A DNA stretch of 64,000 nt, taken from contig NZ_JAASRW010000005.1 of the NCBI RefSeq assembly GCF_011761355.1, forward strand, positions 186,001 to 250,000. Direction: 5' to 3'. Of this stretch, positions 44,362-52,612 are shown one piece after another; the stretch's first letter is position 1, and each line of letters starts with the position of its first letter. Origin of the DNA: Paenibacillus lupini. GTDB taxonomy: Bacteria > Bacillota > Bacilli > Paenibacillales > Paenibacillaceae. A program made the position numbers and the translations under genes. Below the pieces are notes generated by a model, which did not search any database, was not told where the DNA came from, and saw only the letters and a list, made by a program, of their open reading frames with translations.

Positions 44362-44419
44362 TTTACAGGACACCAAAAGGTGTTATATTATAAAGACAGA
44401 AAAGGACACCAAATGGTGT
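44362..44419 (+). promoter_or_regulatory. Promoter with two palindromic operators (ACACC-N4-GGTGT type)
   Basis: TTTACA (44362-44367) and TATATT (44384-44389) form the promoter. The palindrome ACACCAAAAGGTGT (44370-44383) sits between them, and a second copy ACACCAAATGGTGT (44406-44419) lies after the start point. The centres are 36 bases apart. This is a classic repressor layout, of the kind seen with ArsR-family repressors, but no repressor gene is adjacent. Confidence 0.82.
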
Positions 44420-44453
44420 CTGATAAAACAAGCGAATAGGGAGCGGTTTAAAC

Positions 44454-44810
44454 ATGCATATTCTAGCCATTATTCTTCAAAGCTGGTTGCTTTTCTCCAT
44501 GGCATTCTTTGGCGGGAGCAAGCTTGCGGGAGCAAAGCATCAGGTCGATTTGTTCAACGAAATTAGATTTCCTCAATGGTTCCGCGTCGTTACAGGCATC
44601 GTTCAAATTGCAGCTTGCGGAGGACTCATTATTGGCTATTGGAATGCGGAGATTGCTGCATGGACCGCCGTATTCATCGGAGTTATGATGTTAATTGCAA
44701 TTCTCTCGCATGTCAGAGTGAAGCATCCAATCGGAAAAGTATTTCCGGCCATCTTGAATTTCGTGATAGCTATCGCAGTTGTATGCTTATATTCAGACAA
44801 TCTATTTTAA
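44454..44810 (+). CDS. DoxX-family membrane protein
   Basis: A 118-residue protein with four membrane helices and the DoxX pattern: LQSWLLFSMAFFGGSKLAGAKHQ, then FPQWFRVVTGIVQIAACGGLIIG and VKHPIGKVFPAILNFVIA. Small DoxX proteins of this type often form stress-response units with other membrane or redox proteins. The ATG follows AGGGAGCGG. It is a single-gene unit under the double operator described above. Its regulator must be elsewhere in the genome. Confidence 0.85.
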   Translation: MHILAIILQSWLLFSMAFFGGSKLAGAKHQVDLFNEIRFPQWFRVVTGIVQIAACGGLIIGYWNAEIAAWTAVFIGVMMLIAILSHVRVKHPIGKVFPAILNFVIAIAVVCLYSDNLF

Positions 44811-44824
44811 TAAACAGACATGAC

Positions 44825-44866
44825 AAACACCGGTACACTGATCCGCACAGTGTACCGGTGTTTTGT
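44825..44866 (+). terminator. Terminator after the DoxX gene
   Basis: AAACACCGGTACACTG and CAGTGTACCGGTGTTTT form a 15-bp perfect stem around ATCCGCA. The T-run is short (TTTTGTT). Confidence 0.88.
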
Positions 44867-45088
44867 TAGCAGCCGCATTATTAATATTCATTTACAATTA
44901 ATAGGTCTACCATTACACTAAAATAGTAAGATAATCACTTTTCTTCTTCTACGTATTAACATAGTCTAATATTGATCCAATAACACTTGCTCAAATCCGA
45001 TTATAAGATTCATTTCACTGTATAACGGTGATTAAGTATGGTCAGGTCTATTTTGGATGAAATCAATTCATGTGAGGAGTGGTATGAA

Positions 45089-46045
45089 ATGACAGAGAAA
45101 ACCGTCAACAAGAAGGTAGTGTTGGAGCCGCAAGCATTGAAATTCACGCAGGATACGGCAAACCCGCCGTATTTGTTCGATCTTGGTCCGGTTAAGGGGC
45201 GCGAAACGGTGGATGAGGTTCAAGCCGGGGATATTCCAAAACTGCCTGTCGTTATTACCGATCTGATGATTGAAGGCGGTCCAAATAAACAGGTATCGGT
45301 TCGCATTCTTCGTTCTCCTAATACAACGAAGAAGCTGCCAGCAATTTTATATATCCATGGTGCCGGTTGGGTGTTTGGTAACGCCCATACCCATGATCGT
45401 CTCATCCGCGAACTAGCGGTTGGTGCGGAAGCAGCCGTCGTCTTCCCGAACTACAGTTTGTCGCCGGAAGCGAAGTACCCAACGGCCATTGAAGAAATCT
45501 ATGCAACGCTGCAATGGATTGCGCAGAATGGTGAGGAGAACGGCTTGGATACGAGCCGCTTGTATATTGCAGGGGACAGCGTCGGAGGCAATATGACGGC
45601 TGCTATTACGTTGCTAGCCAAAGAACGGAAAGGACCGAAAATTCATAAGCAACTGTTATTCTATCCGGTTACGGATGCAGGGAATGACACCGAATCCTAT
45701 TCCGAATTCGCAACCGGTTATTTCCTCCGCCGGGACGCTATGGCTTGGTTCTGGGATCAATATACGAGTAAGTCTAGCGAGCGAGACGAAATTTACGCAT
45801 CTCCACTTCGTGCGACAACGGAGCAGCTTACGGGCTTGCCGCCTGCACTGATTATAACAGCAGAAGCCGATGTACTTCGTGATGAAGGAGAGGCTTATGC
45901 GAATAAGCTTCGTGAGGCGGGTGTGCGCGTAACGCAAGCTCGATTCCAAGGGACGATACATGATTTCGTCATGCTGAATGCCTTGGCAGATACTTCAGCA
46001 GCACGCGGAGCGATTTTGCTTGCCAACGCCTGGCTAAAGGAATAA
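45089..46045 (+). CDS. Alpha/beta hydrolase of the hormone-sensitive-lipase family
   Basis: A 318-residue esterase-like protein. The oxyanion motif is LYIHGAGWVFG (HGAG instead of the usual HGGG). The nucleophile elbow is GDSVGGN with Ser at about residue 164. The acid is in TAEADVLRDEG and the His in TIHDFVMLN. No signal peptide, so cytosolic. Likely hydrolyses short acyl esters or lactones. ATG 45089 has GAGGAG 9 bases ahead; the upstream GTA/ATG at 45038 does not. An FMN reductase and a GAPDH-like gene follow in the same direction with small gaps. Confidence 0.9.
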   Translation: MTEKTVNKKVVLEPQALKFTQDTANPPYLFDLGPVKGRETVDEVQAGDIPKLPVVITDLMIEGGPNKQVSVRILRSPNTTKKLPAILYIHGAGWVFGNAHTHDRLIRELAVGAEAAVVFPNYSLSPEAKYPTAIEEIYATLQWIAQNGEENGLDTSRLYIAGDSVGGNMTAAITLLAKERKGPKIHKQLLFYPVTDAGNDTESYSEFATGYFLRRDAMAWFWDQYTSKSSERDEIYASPLRATTEQLTGLPPALIITAEADVLRDEGEAYANKLREAGVRVTQARFQGTIHDFVMLNALADTSAARGAILLANAWLKE

Positions 46046-46074
46046 CCCCCATTGTACCAACAGGAGGAATGCAC

Positions 46075-46638
46075 ATGACGAAGAAGATAGGTCTCATTGT
46101 TGGGAGTTTAAGGGAGCTTTCCTACAATGGTATGATAGCCAATACAATTCCGGAATTGGTTACTGCTGCTGAATATGAACACATCTCAATAGCAGAACTT
46201 CCCCTATACAATGCGGACCTGGATCATGGCGATGGTCCGGATACGGTGAAGTTTTTTCGGGAAGCAATCGGGCGGACGGATGGTATCCTCATCATTAGCC
46301 CCGAATACAATTCCGGCACCCCTGGTGTACTCAAGAATGCACTAGACTGGGCCTCGACTCCAACGAAAACAGCGGTGCTGATTAAAAAGCCAGTCGCTGT
46401 CGTTGGGGCTACACCAGGCGTGAAAGGGACTATCTTGTCCCAGCAGCAAATCAGACAGACGCTTGAAGCAACACAGTCATATGTGCTTCCCCATCAGAAA
46501 ATGTATATTTCAGAAATCATTAATAAAGTAGACCAGGAAAGTCGTAAGCTTACTGATGAAACGACCAGGAAATATTTGCAGCGCTATGTGCTGTCATTTT
46601 TCCAATGGATTGATCAGGTCGATCGTTTGAATTCGTAA
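46075..46638 (+). CDS. NADPH-dependent FMN reductase (flavodoxin-like)
   Basis: A 187-residue flavodoxin-fold protein with the phosphate loop GSLRELSYN, SPEYNSGTPGVLKNALDWAS and VVGATPGVKG. It reduces FMN or quinone-like substrates with NAD(P)H. ATG 46075 has AGGAGG 7 bases ahead (ATG 46069 is too close). It lies 29 bases after the hydrolase, so the two are probably co-transcribed. Confidence 0.9.
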   Translation: MTKKIGLIVGSLRELSYNGMIANTIPELVTAAEYEHISIAELPLYNADLDHGDGPDTVKFFREAIGRTDGILIISPEYNSGTPGVLKNALDWASTPTKTAVLIKKPVAVVGATPGVKGTILSQQQIRQTLEATQSYVLPHQKMYISEIINKVDQESRKLTDETTRKYLQRYVLSFFQWIDQVDRLNS

Positions 46639-46700
46639 GAACCCTGCGACTTCAGCGGGTATAAAAAACAGTGCGTAACCATACGCGGTAGGAGAAAACA

Positions 46701-47699
46701 ATGAACAATATCGCTATATTTGGATTTGGACGTATCGGAAGACAGCTGCTTCGTGTAGCTTTGCAGGATCAACTGTTCGTTCCGGTGTCGATCTCGGATA
46801 TTAAAGACGAAGCGACGCTTGCAGCTCTATTCGAGGTAGACACGAATTATAAGCGTTGGCCAGAGTCTGTAACAGGTACAGAAGGGACGATTACGATTGG
46901 TGACCGTTCCATTCTCTATCTTAACTCCTCGCAGGAAATTCCGAATTGGAGTGAGCTTGGCGTTGGACTTGTCATCGACTGTACGGGCCGGGCAGTGACG
47001 AGACAAGTTGCAGAGCTTCACCTAGAGCGTGGAGCGAAGCGTGTGCTTGTGAGCGGACCAAGCAAATCGCTCGATGATTGTGATGCTGTTCTGTTGAAAG
47101 GAATAAACCTGGACAGCTTTGACCCGGAAAAGCACAAGATCATTAGTATGGCGAGCTGCACAACTAATGCACTTGCTCCTGTTGTTAAGCTGGTGCGTGA
47201 AAACTATGGCATCCAGTATGGGTTGTTCTCGACCGTTCACTCCTATACGAATACGCAATCGCTGACGGATCAGCCGATGAGAGATCGCAGGGATTCCTGG
47301 GCAGCTGCGGAAAATATCATTCCTTCTTCTTCAGGTGCAGCGAAGGCGCTTAAGTTTATTTGGCCCGATCTGCAGATTACGGGCAAAGCTTACCGAATCC
47401 CAACACGTACCGGCAGTATTGCGGAGCTGAATCTGGTAACTGAGAAGCCGTGTACAGCAGAAGAGATTAATGATATGTTTCGGAAAGCTGCTCAAGCAGA
47501 GCCGCTCAAAGGGGTTCTCGATGTGCTTGAAGGACAATGGGCTTCTTCACGTATTGTAGGCGACTCCCATTCTTCGATCATTGACCTGCCGCTCACACAT
47601 GTACAGGGCGGGCTTTTATCTGTGGCCGCTTGGTATGATAATGAGTGGGGTTATGCCTCCCGCCTCGCTGAAGTAGCTGCCTTCTTAAGCCGGAGTTAA
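46701..47699 (+). CDS. Divergent glyceraldehyde-3-phosphate dehydrogenase paralogue
   Basis: A 332-residue GAPDH-fold enzyme. It has the NAD motif FGFGRIGRQ, catalytic Cys in SMASCTTNALAP (about 152), His in STVHSYTNTQ, the IPSSSGAAKAL loop, and the WYDNEWGY ending. Many core positions differ from the glycolytic enzyme (SISDIKDE, VSGPSKSLDD), so it is likely a paralogue acting on a related phosphorylated aldehyde or induced under stress. No pgk, tpi or other glycolytic gene adjoins it. The ribosome site is GGTAGGAG. It has its own terminator downstream. Confidence 0.88.
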   Translation: MNNIAIFGFGRIGRQLLRVALQDQLFVPVSISDIKDEATLAALFEVDTNYKRWPESVTGTEGTITIGDRSILYLNSSQEIPNWSELGVGLVIDCTGRAVTRQVAELHLERGAKRVLVSGPSKSLDDCDAVLLKGINLDSFDPEKHKIISMASCTTNALAPVVKLVRENYGIQYGLFSTVHSYTNTQSLTDQPMRDRRDSWAAAENIIPSSSGAAKALKFIWPDLQITGKAYRIPTRTGSIAELNLVTEKPCTAEEINDMFRKAAQAEPLKGVLDVLEGQWASSRIVGDSHSSIIDLPLTHVQGGLLSVAAWYDNEWGYASRLAEVAAFLSRS

Positions 47700-47712
47700 T
47701 TGTATAAAAACC

Positions 47713-47746
47713 AAAACCGCTTTCTCTTAGGAGAAGGCGGTTTTTC
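47713..47746 (+). terminator. Terminator after the GAPDH-like gene
   Basis: ACCGCTTTCTC and GAGAAGGCGGT pair around TTAG, followed by TTTTT. The A-run on the left also allows use for the SDR gene on the minus strand. Confidence 0.88.
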
Positions 47747-47777
47747 TAACGAACCAAGATAAGTTCACTCAAATCTT

Positions 47778-48692
47778 TTATCTATAACCACTAATGTCTG
47801 CCGGCTTACCCGCATCCATAACCTCTACGAGGTAAGGCCAGCAATTAGGCTGGGAACCATCCACATCGGTGAAGCCATAAACCTGCGCAAGTTGACCGCT
47901 TGAGAGGGATTGTCCATTCCAGCGGTTCACATCCGGATCTCCTGCAAGGGTAGCAACGGCACGCCCTACGTAACGAGGAGATTCTGAAATAAGAAAATGA
48001 GGTTCTGTTGAAGCCGCGTCCTGCCAGTTATCTTCCTTCACCTTAAAATGCTCCAGCATAATCTCGGAACGAAGCCAGCCAGGGGTCATTGCGACTGCCG
48101 TGCAATCAAAGGACTTAACCTCTTGGGCAAGTGCCCAAGCCATGCGAATGACCGAGGTTTTCGCTTGATCATAGAACATGGATACTCTGTAATTTTGTTG
48201 ATTGTATTCGGCTGTTCCATCTGTCATCTCCACGATAAGTCCATTCTTGTTCTTAATGATAAGAGGAAGAGCATAATGACTCGTGATGAGATGGGTGTCA
48301 ATGGCGAGCCTCAGCATACGCAGACCTTTATCCAGTGAATGCTCCCACACCGGTACATGCCATTCTGCGAGATTCTCAGCTCCCCATATATCATTGACCA
48401 GAATATCAAGCCGACCTTGTTCTTGTTCAATTCGGTTCACCAGGGCCGCCACCTGTTCCGGCACCAAATGGTCCACCTGCACAGCAATACCTTGTCCGCC
48501 AGCCTTCGTAACAAGCTCAGCTGTTTCTTCGATCGTTTCGGCCCGGTTATATTCAGAACGTTCCGACCGTGTTGTACGTCCAGTGACATACACCGTTGCT
48601 CCGGCTGCTCCCAATTCGATCGCAATACCACGCCCAGCTCCCCGTGTTGCTCCAGCCACCAAAGCGATTTTTCCAAGCAAAGATTTCATCAT
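47778..48692 (-). CDS. Short-chain dehydrogenase/reductase
   Basis: A 304-residue classical SDR enzyme. The coenzyme motif GATRGAGRG is at about 14-22, and the NAD-ribose strand carries TGRTTR, suggesting NADPH. The active-site Tyr and Lys are in FYDQAKTSV at about 172-180, preceded by a Thr/Ser at TDGTAEYN. The substrate is unknown. The start has GAGGAGG and two consecutive ATG codons at 48692 and 48689. It is transcribed away from the WYL regulator gene at 48817, which likely controls it. Confidence 0.9.
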   Translation of the reverse strand: MMKSLLGKIALVAGATRGAGRGIAIELGAAGATVYVTGRTTRSERSEYNRAETIEETAELVTKAGGQGIAVQVDHLVPEQVAALVNRIEQEQGRLDILVNDIWGAENLAEWHVPVWEHSLDKGLRMLRLAIDTHLITSHYALPLIIKNKNGLIVEMTDGTAEYNQQNYRVSMFYDQAKTSVIRMAWALAQEVKSFDCTAVAMTPGWLRSEIMLEHFKVKEDNWQDAASTEPHFLISESPRYVGRAVATLAGDPDVNRWNGQSLSSGQLAQVYGFTDVDGSQPNCWPYLVEVMDAGKPADISGYR

Positions 48693-48816
48693 TTATCCTC
48701 CTCAAAAGTTTACTTTGTAAGTATTAGCTTTAGTTAAATCTCAGATTATTGTAGACTATAATGACGACATCTTTTGTCATATATCAAATATCTTCTTTGA
48801 GTGAAGGTGAACATAA

Positions 48817-49773
48817 ATGAGGGCAGACCGTCTGCTTAGTATCATGATTTTGCTTCAGAATCATGAAATGATGACAACAAAAGAGCTTGCGAGAAAACTC
48901 GAGGTATCGGAGCGAACGATATTACGGGATATGGATGCACTAAGTATTTCCGGTGTACCTGTTGCAGCTGACCGTGGAAAAACAGGGGGATGGAGGCTGA
49001 TGGATCACTTCAAGAGTTATTTGAGTGGTCTAAAGCTGGAGGATACGAAAGCGTTATTCCTGCTTCCTTCGGAACAAATGATGAAGGATTTGGGTGTTAA
49101 CACAGGGCTGGATATCCGGCAGAAATTACTGGCTTCCTTACCTGATTCAAGCAAAGGCGAAGCACGGCATTACATGGACAAAATTTATATGGATACGGGA
49201 ACATGGAAGCCTTCCAATGACAAGAATAAAGCCTTGCTCACCATTCAAAGAGCATTGTGGGAGGATACCAAGCTTAACATCGTTTATCAGAAAACCGATG
49301 GGACTCACTCGCAAAGAATTGTCAGCCCTTTGGGTCTGGTGGCGAAGGGCAGCTCCTGGTACTTGATTGCCATGAATGACGAAGGAGACTATCGAAATTT
49401 CAAGGTGTCCAGAATCATGAAGGCAGAAGTGACAGCAGACGTATTTACCAGACCAGCTCGGTTTGATTTGGCTGAGTATTGGAACCAAAGCAAGCTGAAT
49501 TTTGCAGAATCGCTCCCTACCTTGGAAGTGAAGGTTCTTGTACATCCCTCCATTATTGGCCGCTTAACCTTCACAGACAGATTTGTTGAGAAAATCGACA
49601 TGCACACATCGGTCGAAGATGAAATGGCTTCCGCTACCCTCAGCTTTAATACAGAGCAGGAAGCAGTGGAGTATGTGCTTGGTTATGGTGGGGCTATGAA
49701 GCTGGTCCAGCCCGAATATTTGATTGAAAAAGTTGTACAGCAAGCGAAGGCAGTCATTGCCATGTATGAATAG
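48817..49773 (+). CDS. WYL-domain transcriptional regulator (YafY type)
   Basis: A 318-residue protein with an N-terminal HTH (RLLSIMILLQNHEMMTTKEL, LEVSERTILRDMDALSISG). A WYL domain at about 140-215 ends in LGLVAKGSSWYLIAMN. A C-terminal WCX-like extension follows. WYL domains bind small molecules or nucleic acid and change DNA binding. The start at 48817 is behind GTGAAGGTGA. It is the probable regulator of the divergent SDR gene, with the 124-base gap holding both promoters. Confidence 0.9.
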   Translation: MRADRLLSIMILLQNHEMMTTKELARKLEVSERTILRDMDALSISGVPVAADRGKTGGWRLMDHFKSYLSGLKLEDTKALFLLPSEQMMKDLGVNTGLDIRQKLLASLPDSSKGEARHYMDKIYMDTGTWKPSNDKNKALLTIQRALWEDTKLNIVYQKTDGTHSQRIVSPLGLVAKGSSWYLIAMNDEGDYRNFKVSRIMKAEVTADVFTRPARFDLAEYWNQSKLNFAESLPTLEVKVLVHPSIIGRLTFTDRFVEKIDMHTSVEDEMASATLSFNTEQEAVEYVLGYGGAMKLVQPEYLIEKVVQQAKAVIAMYE

Positions 49774-49790
49774 ATAGTTAGTACACAAAA

Positions 49791-49820
49791 AAACGCAGCC
49801 AATAAAGGCTGCGTTTTTTT
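49791..49820. terminator. Terminator after the WYL regulator
   Basis: AAACGCAGCC and GGCTGCGTTT pair around AATAAA, with eight A before and seven T after, so it can act on both strands. Confidence 0.92.
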
Positions 49821-49903
49821 GCATAATTTGAAGGTATGCTTACTTCCGTATGAGCTGCCACGTTTGTACCTGTTTGTACACCGCACTGGAGACGACAGCC
49901 TGG

Positions 49904-51301
49904 TTAAGCAGGGAATAGGTCAAAGCTGTCGAGTTCACCATATCCTTCGCCTTTGGAGAAGCGGATTTTGTTCCAGCCTGCATGAAGCGTCAGGCGGGTA
50001 ATCGAGGCTCCCCAGTTCTCCCAGCCTTTGTTCGTAATGTATAAATTGCCGGCGTTCGTCTGATTGACCGTTAGGATAAAATAGGACCAATCGACTCCCG
50101 ATGTACCGTTGCCCGTACGTGCGGACATGACATAATCTCCGGCAGCTGCAGCATATACGTCAAACTCTACATAACTGTCCGTCGTGTCAATATGTCCAGC
50201 TTTGCTGCCTCCGGAACCGTTCGGACTGGAAGAAGCATATGCGATACCTCCGAATACACCGGATTCACCTTCATAGCGGACACGTCCCGTGTCTCCTGAA
50301 GGAATCGCAATTGGCGTATTAGGGGCAGCTGGCGCTCCCAGATTAGGTGTGTTATCTGCTTTCCAAGTGAATTTCTGTGCTCGGATTTCTCTATTCCAGC
50401 CGCTGCCTGCAAACTTGGCTGTATGATATACGATCCAATCCTCCGTACCGTCAGGTGATTTCGTGAAGGAATGATGACCAGGGCCGTACAAGCCGTTGCC
50501 GGATTGGAAGATCGGCTGGTTTCGTTTACTCCAGGATGAGGCTTGCAATAAATTACTGCTCGTATTTGCAGTAATGAGACCTAAACAGTAACCGTCAGTC
50601 CAGCTCCCGCTGGCTGAGTATACGAGACTGATAACGCCATTATGAACGATGACCTGCGGTCCTTCATTAACGGAAGGCGATGTGTTGGTCTCCCATGAAT
50701 AGGTTGGAGTTGCGATTTCAACTCGTGCTGAGTCGATCGTCCATGGATTACTCATATGAGCAATGTACAGCTTCTGCTGCACATTCGTTGTCCCTGCCCA
50801 GCCAGACCATATGAAATACAGATTATTATTGACTTGCAGTACGGTTCCATCAATCGCCCAACGGTTCGTGGAATCCGTAATTTGTCCTTTATTGACCCAT
50901 GTACCTGTCATCGGATCAGCGGAGGTGTTCTCCATGACGTACATCCGGTGATTGTCATTGTTGCCGTCATCCTTGGCGTAATAAATGTACCAGGTATTGT
51001 TGATGTAATGAATTTCAGGAGCCCAGACGTTGCAGCAGCCGGTAGAAATCACTCTTTTTGTACCTGCATCTACTCCAGTAAGCGAGCTTGATTTCCAGAT
51101 TGTTACGTCGCCGCCTGTTGTCTTAGTGAAGTAATAGAAGCCGTCGGTATGCTTATAGATCCACGGGTCTGCACCATCTTGGAAAACGACGTTGTAAAAA
51201 TTTGCACTTTGGGTCGAGGCATTAGCCGCCCCCGGTAAGATGAGAAGCAATAACATGAGTAGTGCCAAACTCTTCATTCCGAACTTGCTGACTTTTGTCA
51301 A
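49904..51301 (-). CDS. Secreted GH43 arabinanase/arabinofuranosidase with C-terminal CBM
   Basis: A 465-residue exported enzyme. A signal peptide (MKSLALLMLLLLILPGAANA) follows a short basic lead. The five-bladed GH43 domain (about 30-320) has the base Asp in DGADPWIY, the pKa-setting Asp in RWAIDGTVL and the acid Glu in SVNEGPQV. A beta-sandwich carbohydrate-binding domain (about 340-465, VRYEGESGVFGGIAYASS... LDSFDLFPA) resembles CBM6/CBM35. It should attack arabinose-containing plant polymers outside the cell. The TTG start at 51301 is preferred, with AGGAGGG 9 bases before; ATG 51337 precedes that ribosome site. It is a single-gene unit. Confidence 0.88.
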   Translation of the reverse strand: MTKVSKFGMKSLALLMLLLLILPGAANASTQSANFYNVVFQDGADPWIYKHTDGFYYFTKTTGGDVTIWKSSSLTGVDAGTKRVISTGCCNVWAPEIHYINNTWYIYYAKDDGNNDNHRMYVMENTSADPMTGTWVNKGQITDSTNRWAIDGTVLQVNNNLYFIWSGWAGTTNVQQKLYIAHMSNPWTIDSARVEIATPTYSWETNTSPSVNEGPQVIVHNGVISLVYSASGSWTDGYCLGLITANTSSNLLQASSWSKRNQPIFQSGNGLYGPGHHSFTKSPDGTEDWIVYHTAKFAGSGWNREIRAQKFTWKADNTPNLGAPAAPNTPIAIPSGDTGRVRYEGESGVFGGIAYASSSPNGSGGSKAGHIDTTDSYVEFDVYAAAAGDYVMSARTGNGTSGVDWSYFILTVNQTNAGNLYITNKGWENWGASITRLTLHAGWNKIRFSKGEGYGELDSFDLFPA

Positions 51302-51535
51302 ATAAATCGTCCCTCCTATCCAATTTTCATTCACCAATAGTTAATCATTTCCACTAGGTGAGCAACAGGACGGAATTTTAGATCGTACGGACTTTTTTTT
51401 GTTAGTAATCGAGTGTGTAATTTAACTCGATTAAATTTTTGTGAAGCCCAACATCACCTGTAACTTTGAAATGGAGCTTGCTGTAAAAAACGAATAAAAA
51501 AGTTTCTCAGACCAAACTATAAATTGGAGCTATAT

Positions 51536-52441
51536 TTGCAGGACGAGGGAGTGCTTGAGCTGTCTTTACTTATAGGATCTCATGTTTCGATGACAGGGAA
51601 GAAGATGCTTCTTCAAGCAAGTGAAGAGGCGGCATCCTATGGTGCGTCAACTTTCCTGATCTACACAGGTGCTCCGCATAATACGCGACGTAAGCCTATA
51701 GAGGCGCTTAATATAGAAGCGGGACAGACTCATATGAAAGAGCATGGTATATCTAATATTGTCGTTCATGCTCCCTTTATTATTAATTTAGGCAATACGA
51801 TATCTTTACAAGTCTTTGAGCATGGAATTACGTTTCTGCAATCTGAGATCGAAAGAACGGAAGCGCTTGGAGCAACACAAATCGTTCTTCACCCAGGTTC
51901 CCATGTAGGAGCAGGTGTGGAAGCGGGTATTGCTCGGATAGCAGAGGGATTAAACGATGTGTTGACGGATAAAAGGGATGTTCAGGTATCTCTGGAGACT
52001 ATGGCTGGTAAAGGAAGTGAATGCGGAGCTTCCTTTGAGGAGCTTGCCGCGATTATAGACCGGGTTACACATAATGAGCGTCTATCGGTCTGTCTGGATA
52101 CCTGCCATATTCATGATGCAGGGTATAACGTGAGGGACGATTTTGACGGAGTGCTGGATGAATTCGATCGAATCATCGGACTTGATCGGTTGAAGGCCAT
52201 TCATGTGAATGATTCAAAAAACATCCAAGGTTCCCGCAAAGATAGACATGAGAATATCGGTTATGGGTATATTGGACTTGATGCTCTGCGATATGTCGTT
52301 CACCACCCGCAGCTAACGGCCATTCCAAAGCATCTAGAAACCCCATCAATTGGACCAAAGAAATACGTTAATCCGCCCTATAAGCATGAGATCGCTCTGT
52401 TAAGAGGAGAGACGGATGAGCTGATTCAAAAATTGGACTAA
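51536..52441 (+). CDS. nfo: Endonuclease IV (AP endonuclease)
   Basis: About 300 residues forming the TIM barrel of Nfo with three-metal-site motifs: [89 protein letters not shown] and HLETPS. It cleaves abasic sites in base-excision repair and is part of spore DNA repair in bacilli. The start is uncertain. TTG 51536 has GGAG 6 bases ahead. GTG 51551 is possible. The family N-terminus (about [10 protein letters not shown]) and a strong GAGGGAG instead point to CTG 51560. Only these first eight residues are in doubt. Confidence 0.93.
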   Translation: MQDEGVLELSLLIGSHVSMTGKKMLLQASEEAASYGASTFLIYTGAPHNTRRKPIEALNIEAGQTHMKEHGISNIVVHAPFIINLGNTISLQVFEHGITFLQSEIERTEALGATQIVLHPGSHVGAGVEAGIARIAEGLNDVLTDKRDVQVSLETMAGKGSECGASFEELAAIIDRVTHNERLSVCLDTCHIHDAGYNVRDDFDGVLDEFDRIIGLDRLKAIHVNDSKNIQGSRKDRHENIGYGYIGLDALRYVVHHPQLTAIPKHLETPSIGPKKYVNPPYKHEIALLRGETDELIQKLD

Positions 52442-52451
52442 ATGGACTATG

Positions 52452-52493
52452 TTGACAATTAGAAATTCCATGCTATATTAATCACATGGATTT
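52452..52493 (+). promoter_or_regulatory. Promoter with overlapping inverted repeat for the sulfur-type ABC operon
   Basis: TTGACA (52452-52457) and TATATT (52474-52479) are 16 bases apart. The inverted repeat AAATTCCATG (52463-52472) and CATGGATTT (52485-52493) brackets the -10 box with a 12-base centre, suiting a repressor such as CymR or a LysR protein; the identity is not established. Confidence 0.65.
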
Positions 52494-52612
52494 ACTAGGT
52501 ATTAAACAGCATACCGCTGACCGGTTAACTGGAAGCGCAGAAGACTAACACATTGTGTGGTCATCTGTGCTTTTTTGTTTTCTGATGGGCCAACAGAGAA
52601 AGGGTGAGAGAA
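52494..52612 (+). other. Leader RNA of the ABC/monooxygenase operon
   Basis: The transcript should begin near 52486, giving a leader of about 120 bases. A short stem, CGCT and AGCG with inner CC/GG around GGTTAACT (52516-52537), shares bases with the 5' arm of the terminator hairpin at 52535-52570, so the two are mutually exclusive. I recognise no S-box, T-box or other riboswitch core. Confidence 0.5.
52535..52577 (+). terminator. Leader terminator (putative attenuator)
   Basis: GCGCAGAAGACTAACACA pairs with TTGTGTGGTCATCTGTGC in a long, slightly imperfect stem followed by six T and G. It stands between a strong promoter and the first gene, about 35 bases before the ATG, so it can control expression. 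It cannot be the terminator of nfo alone because the promoter lies between them. Confidence 0.75.

Noticed and set aside
52494..52612. S-box, T-box or guanidine riboswitch ahead of the ABC operon
   Set aside because: None of the conserved core strings (for example the T-box GGTGG-N-ACC element) is present, so only an unassigned leader is claimed.
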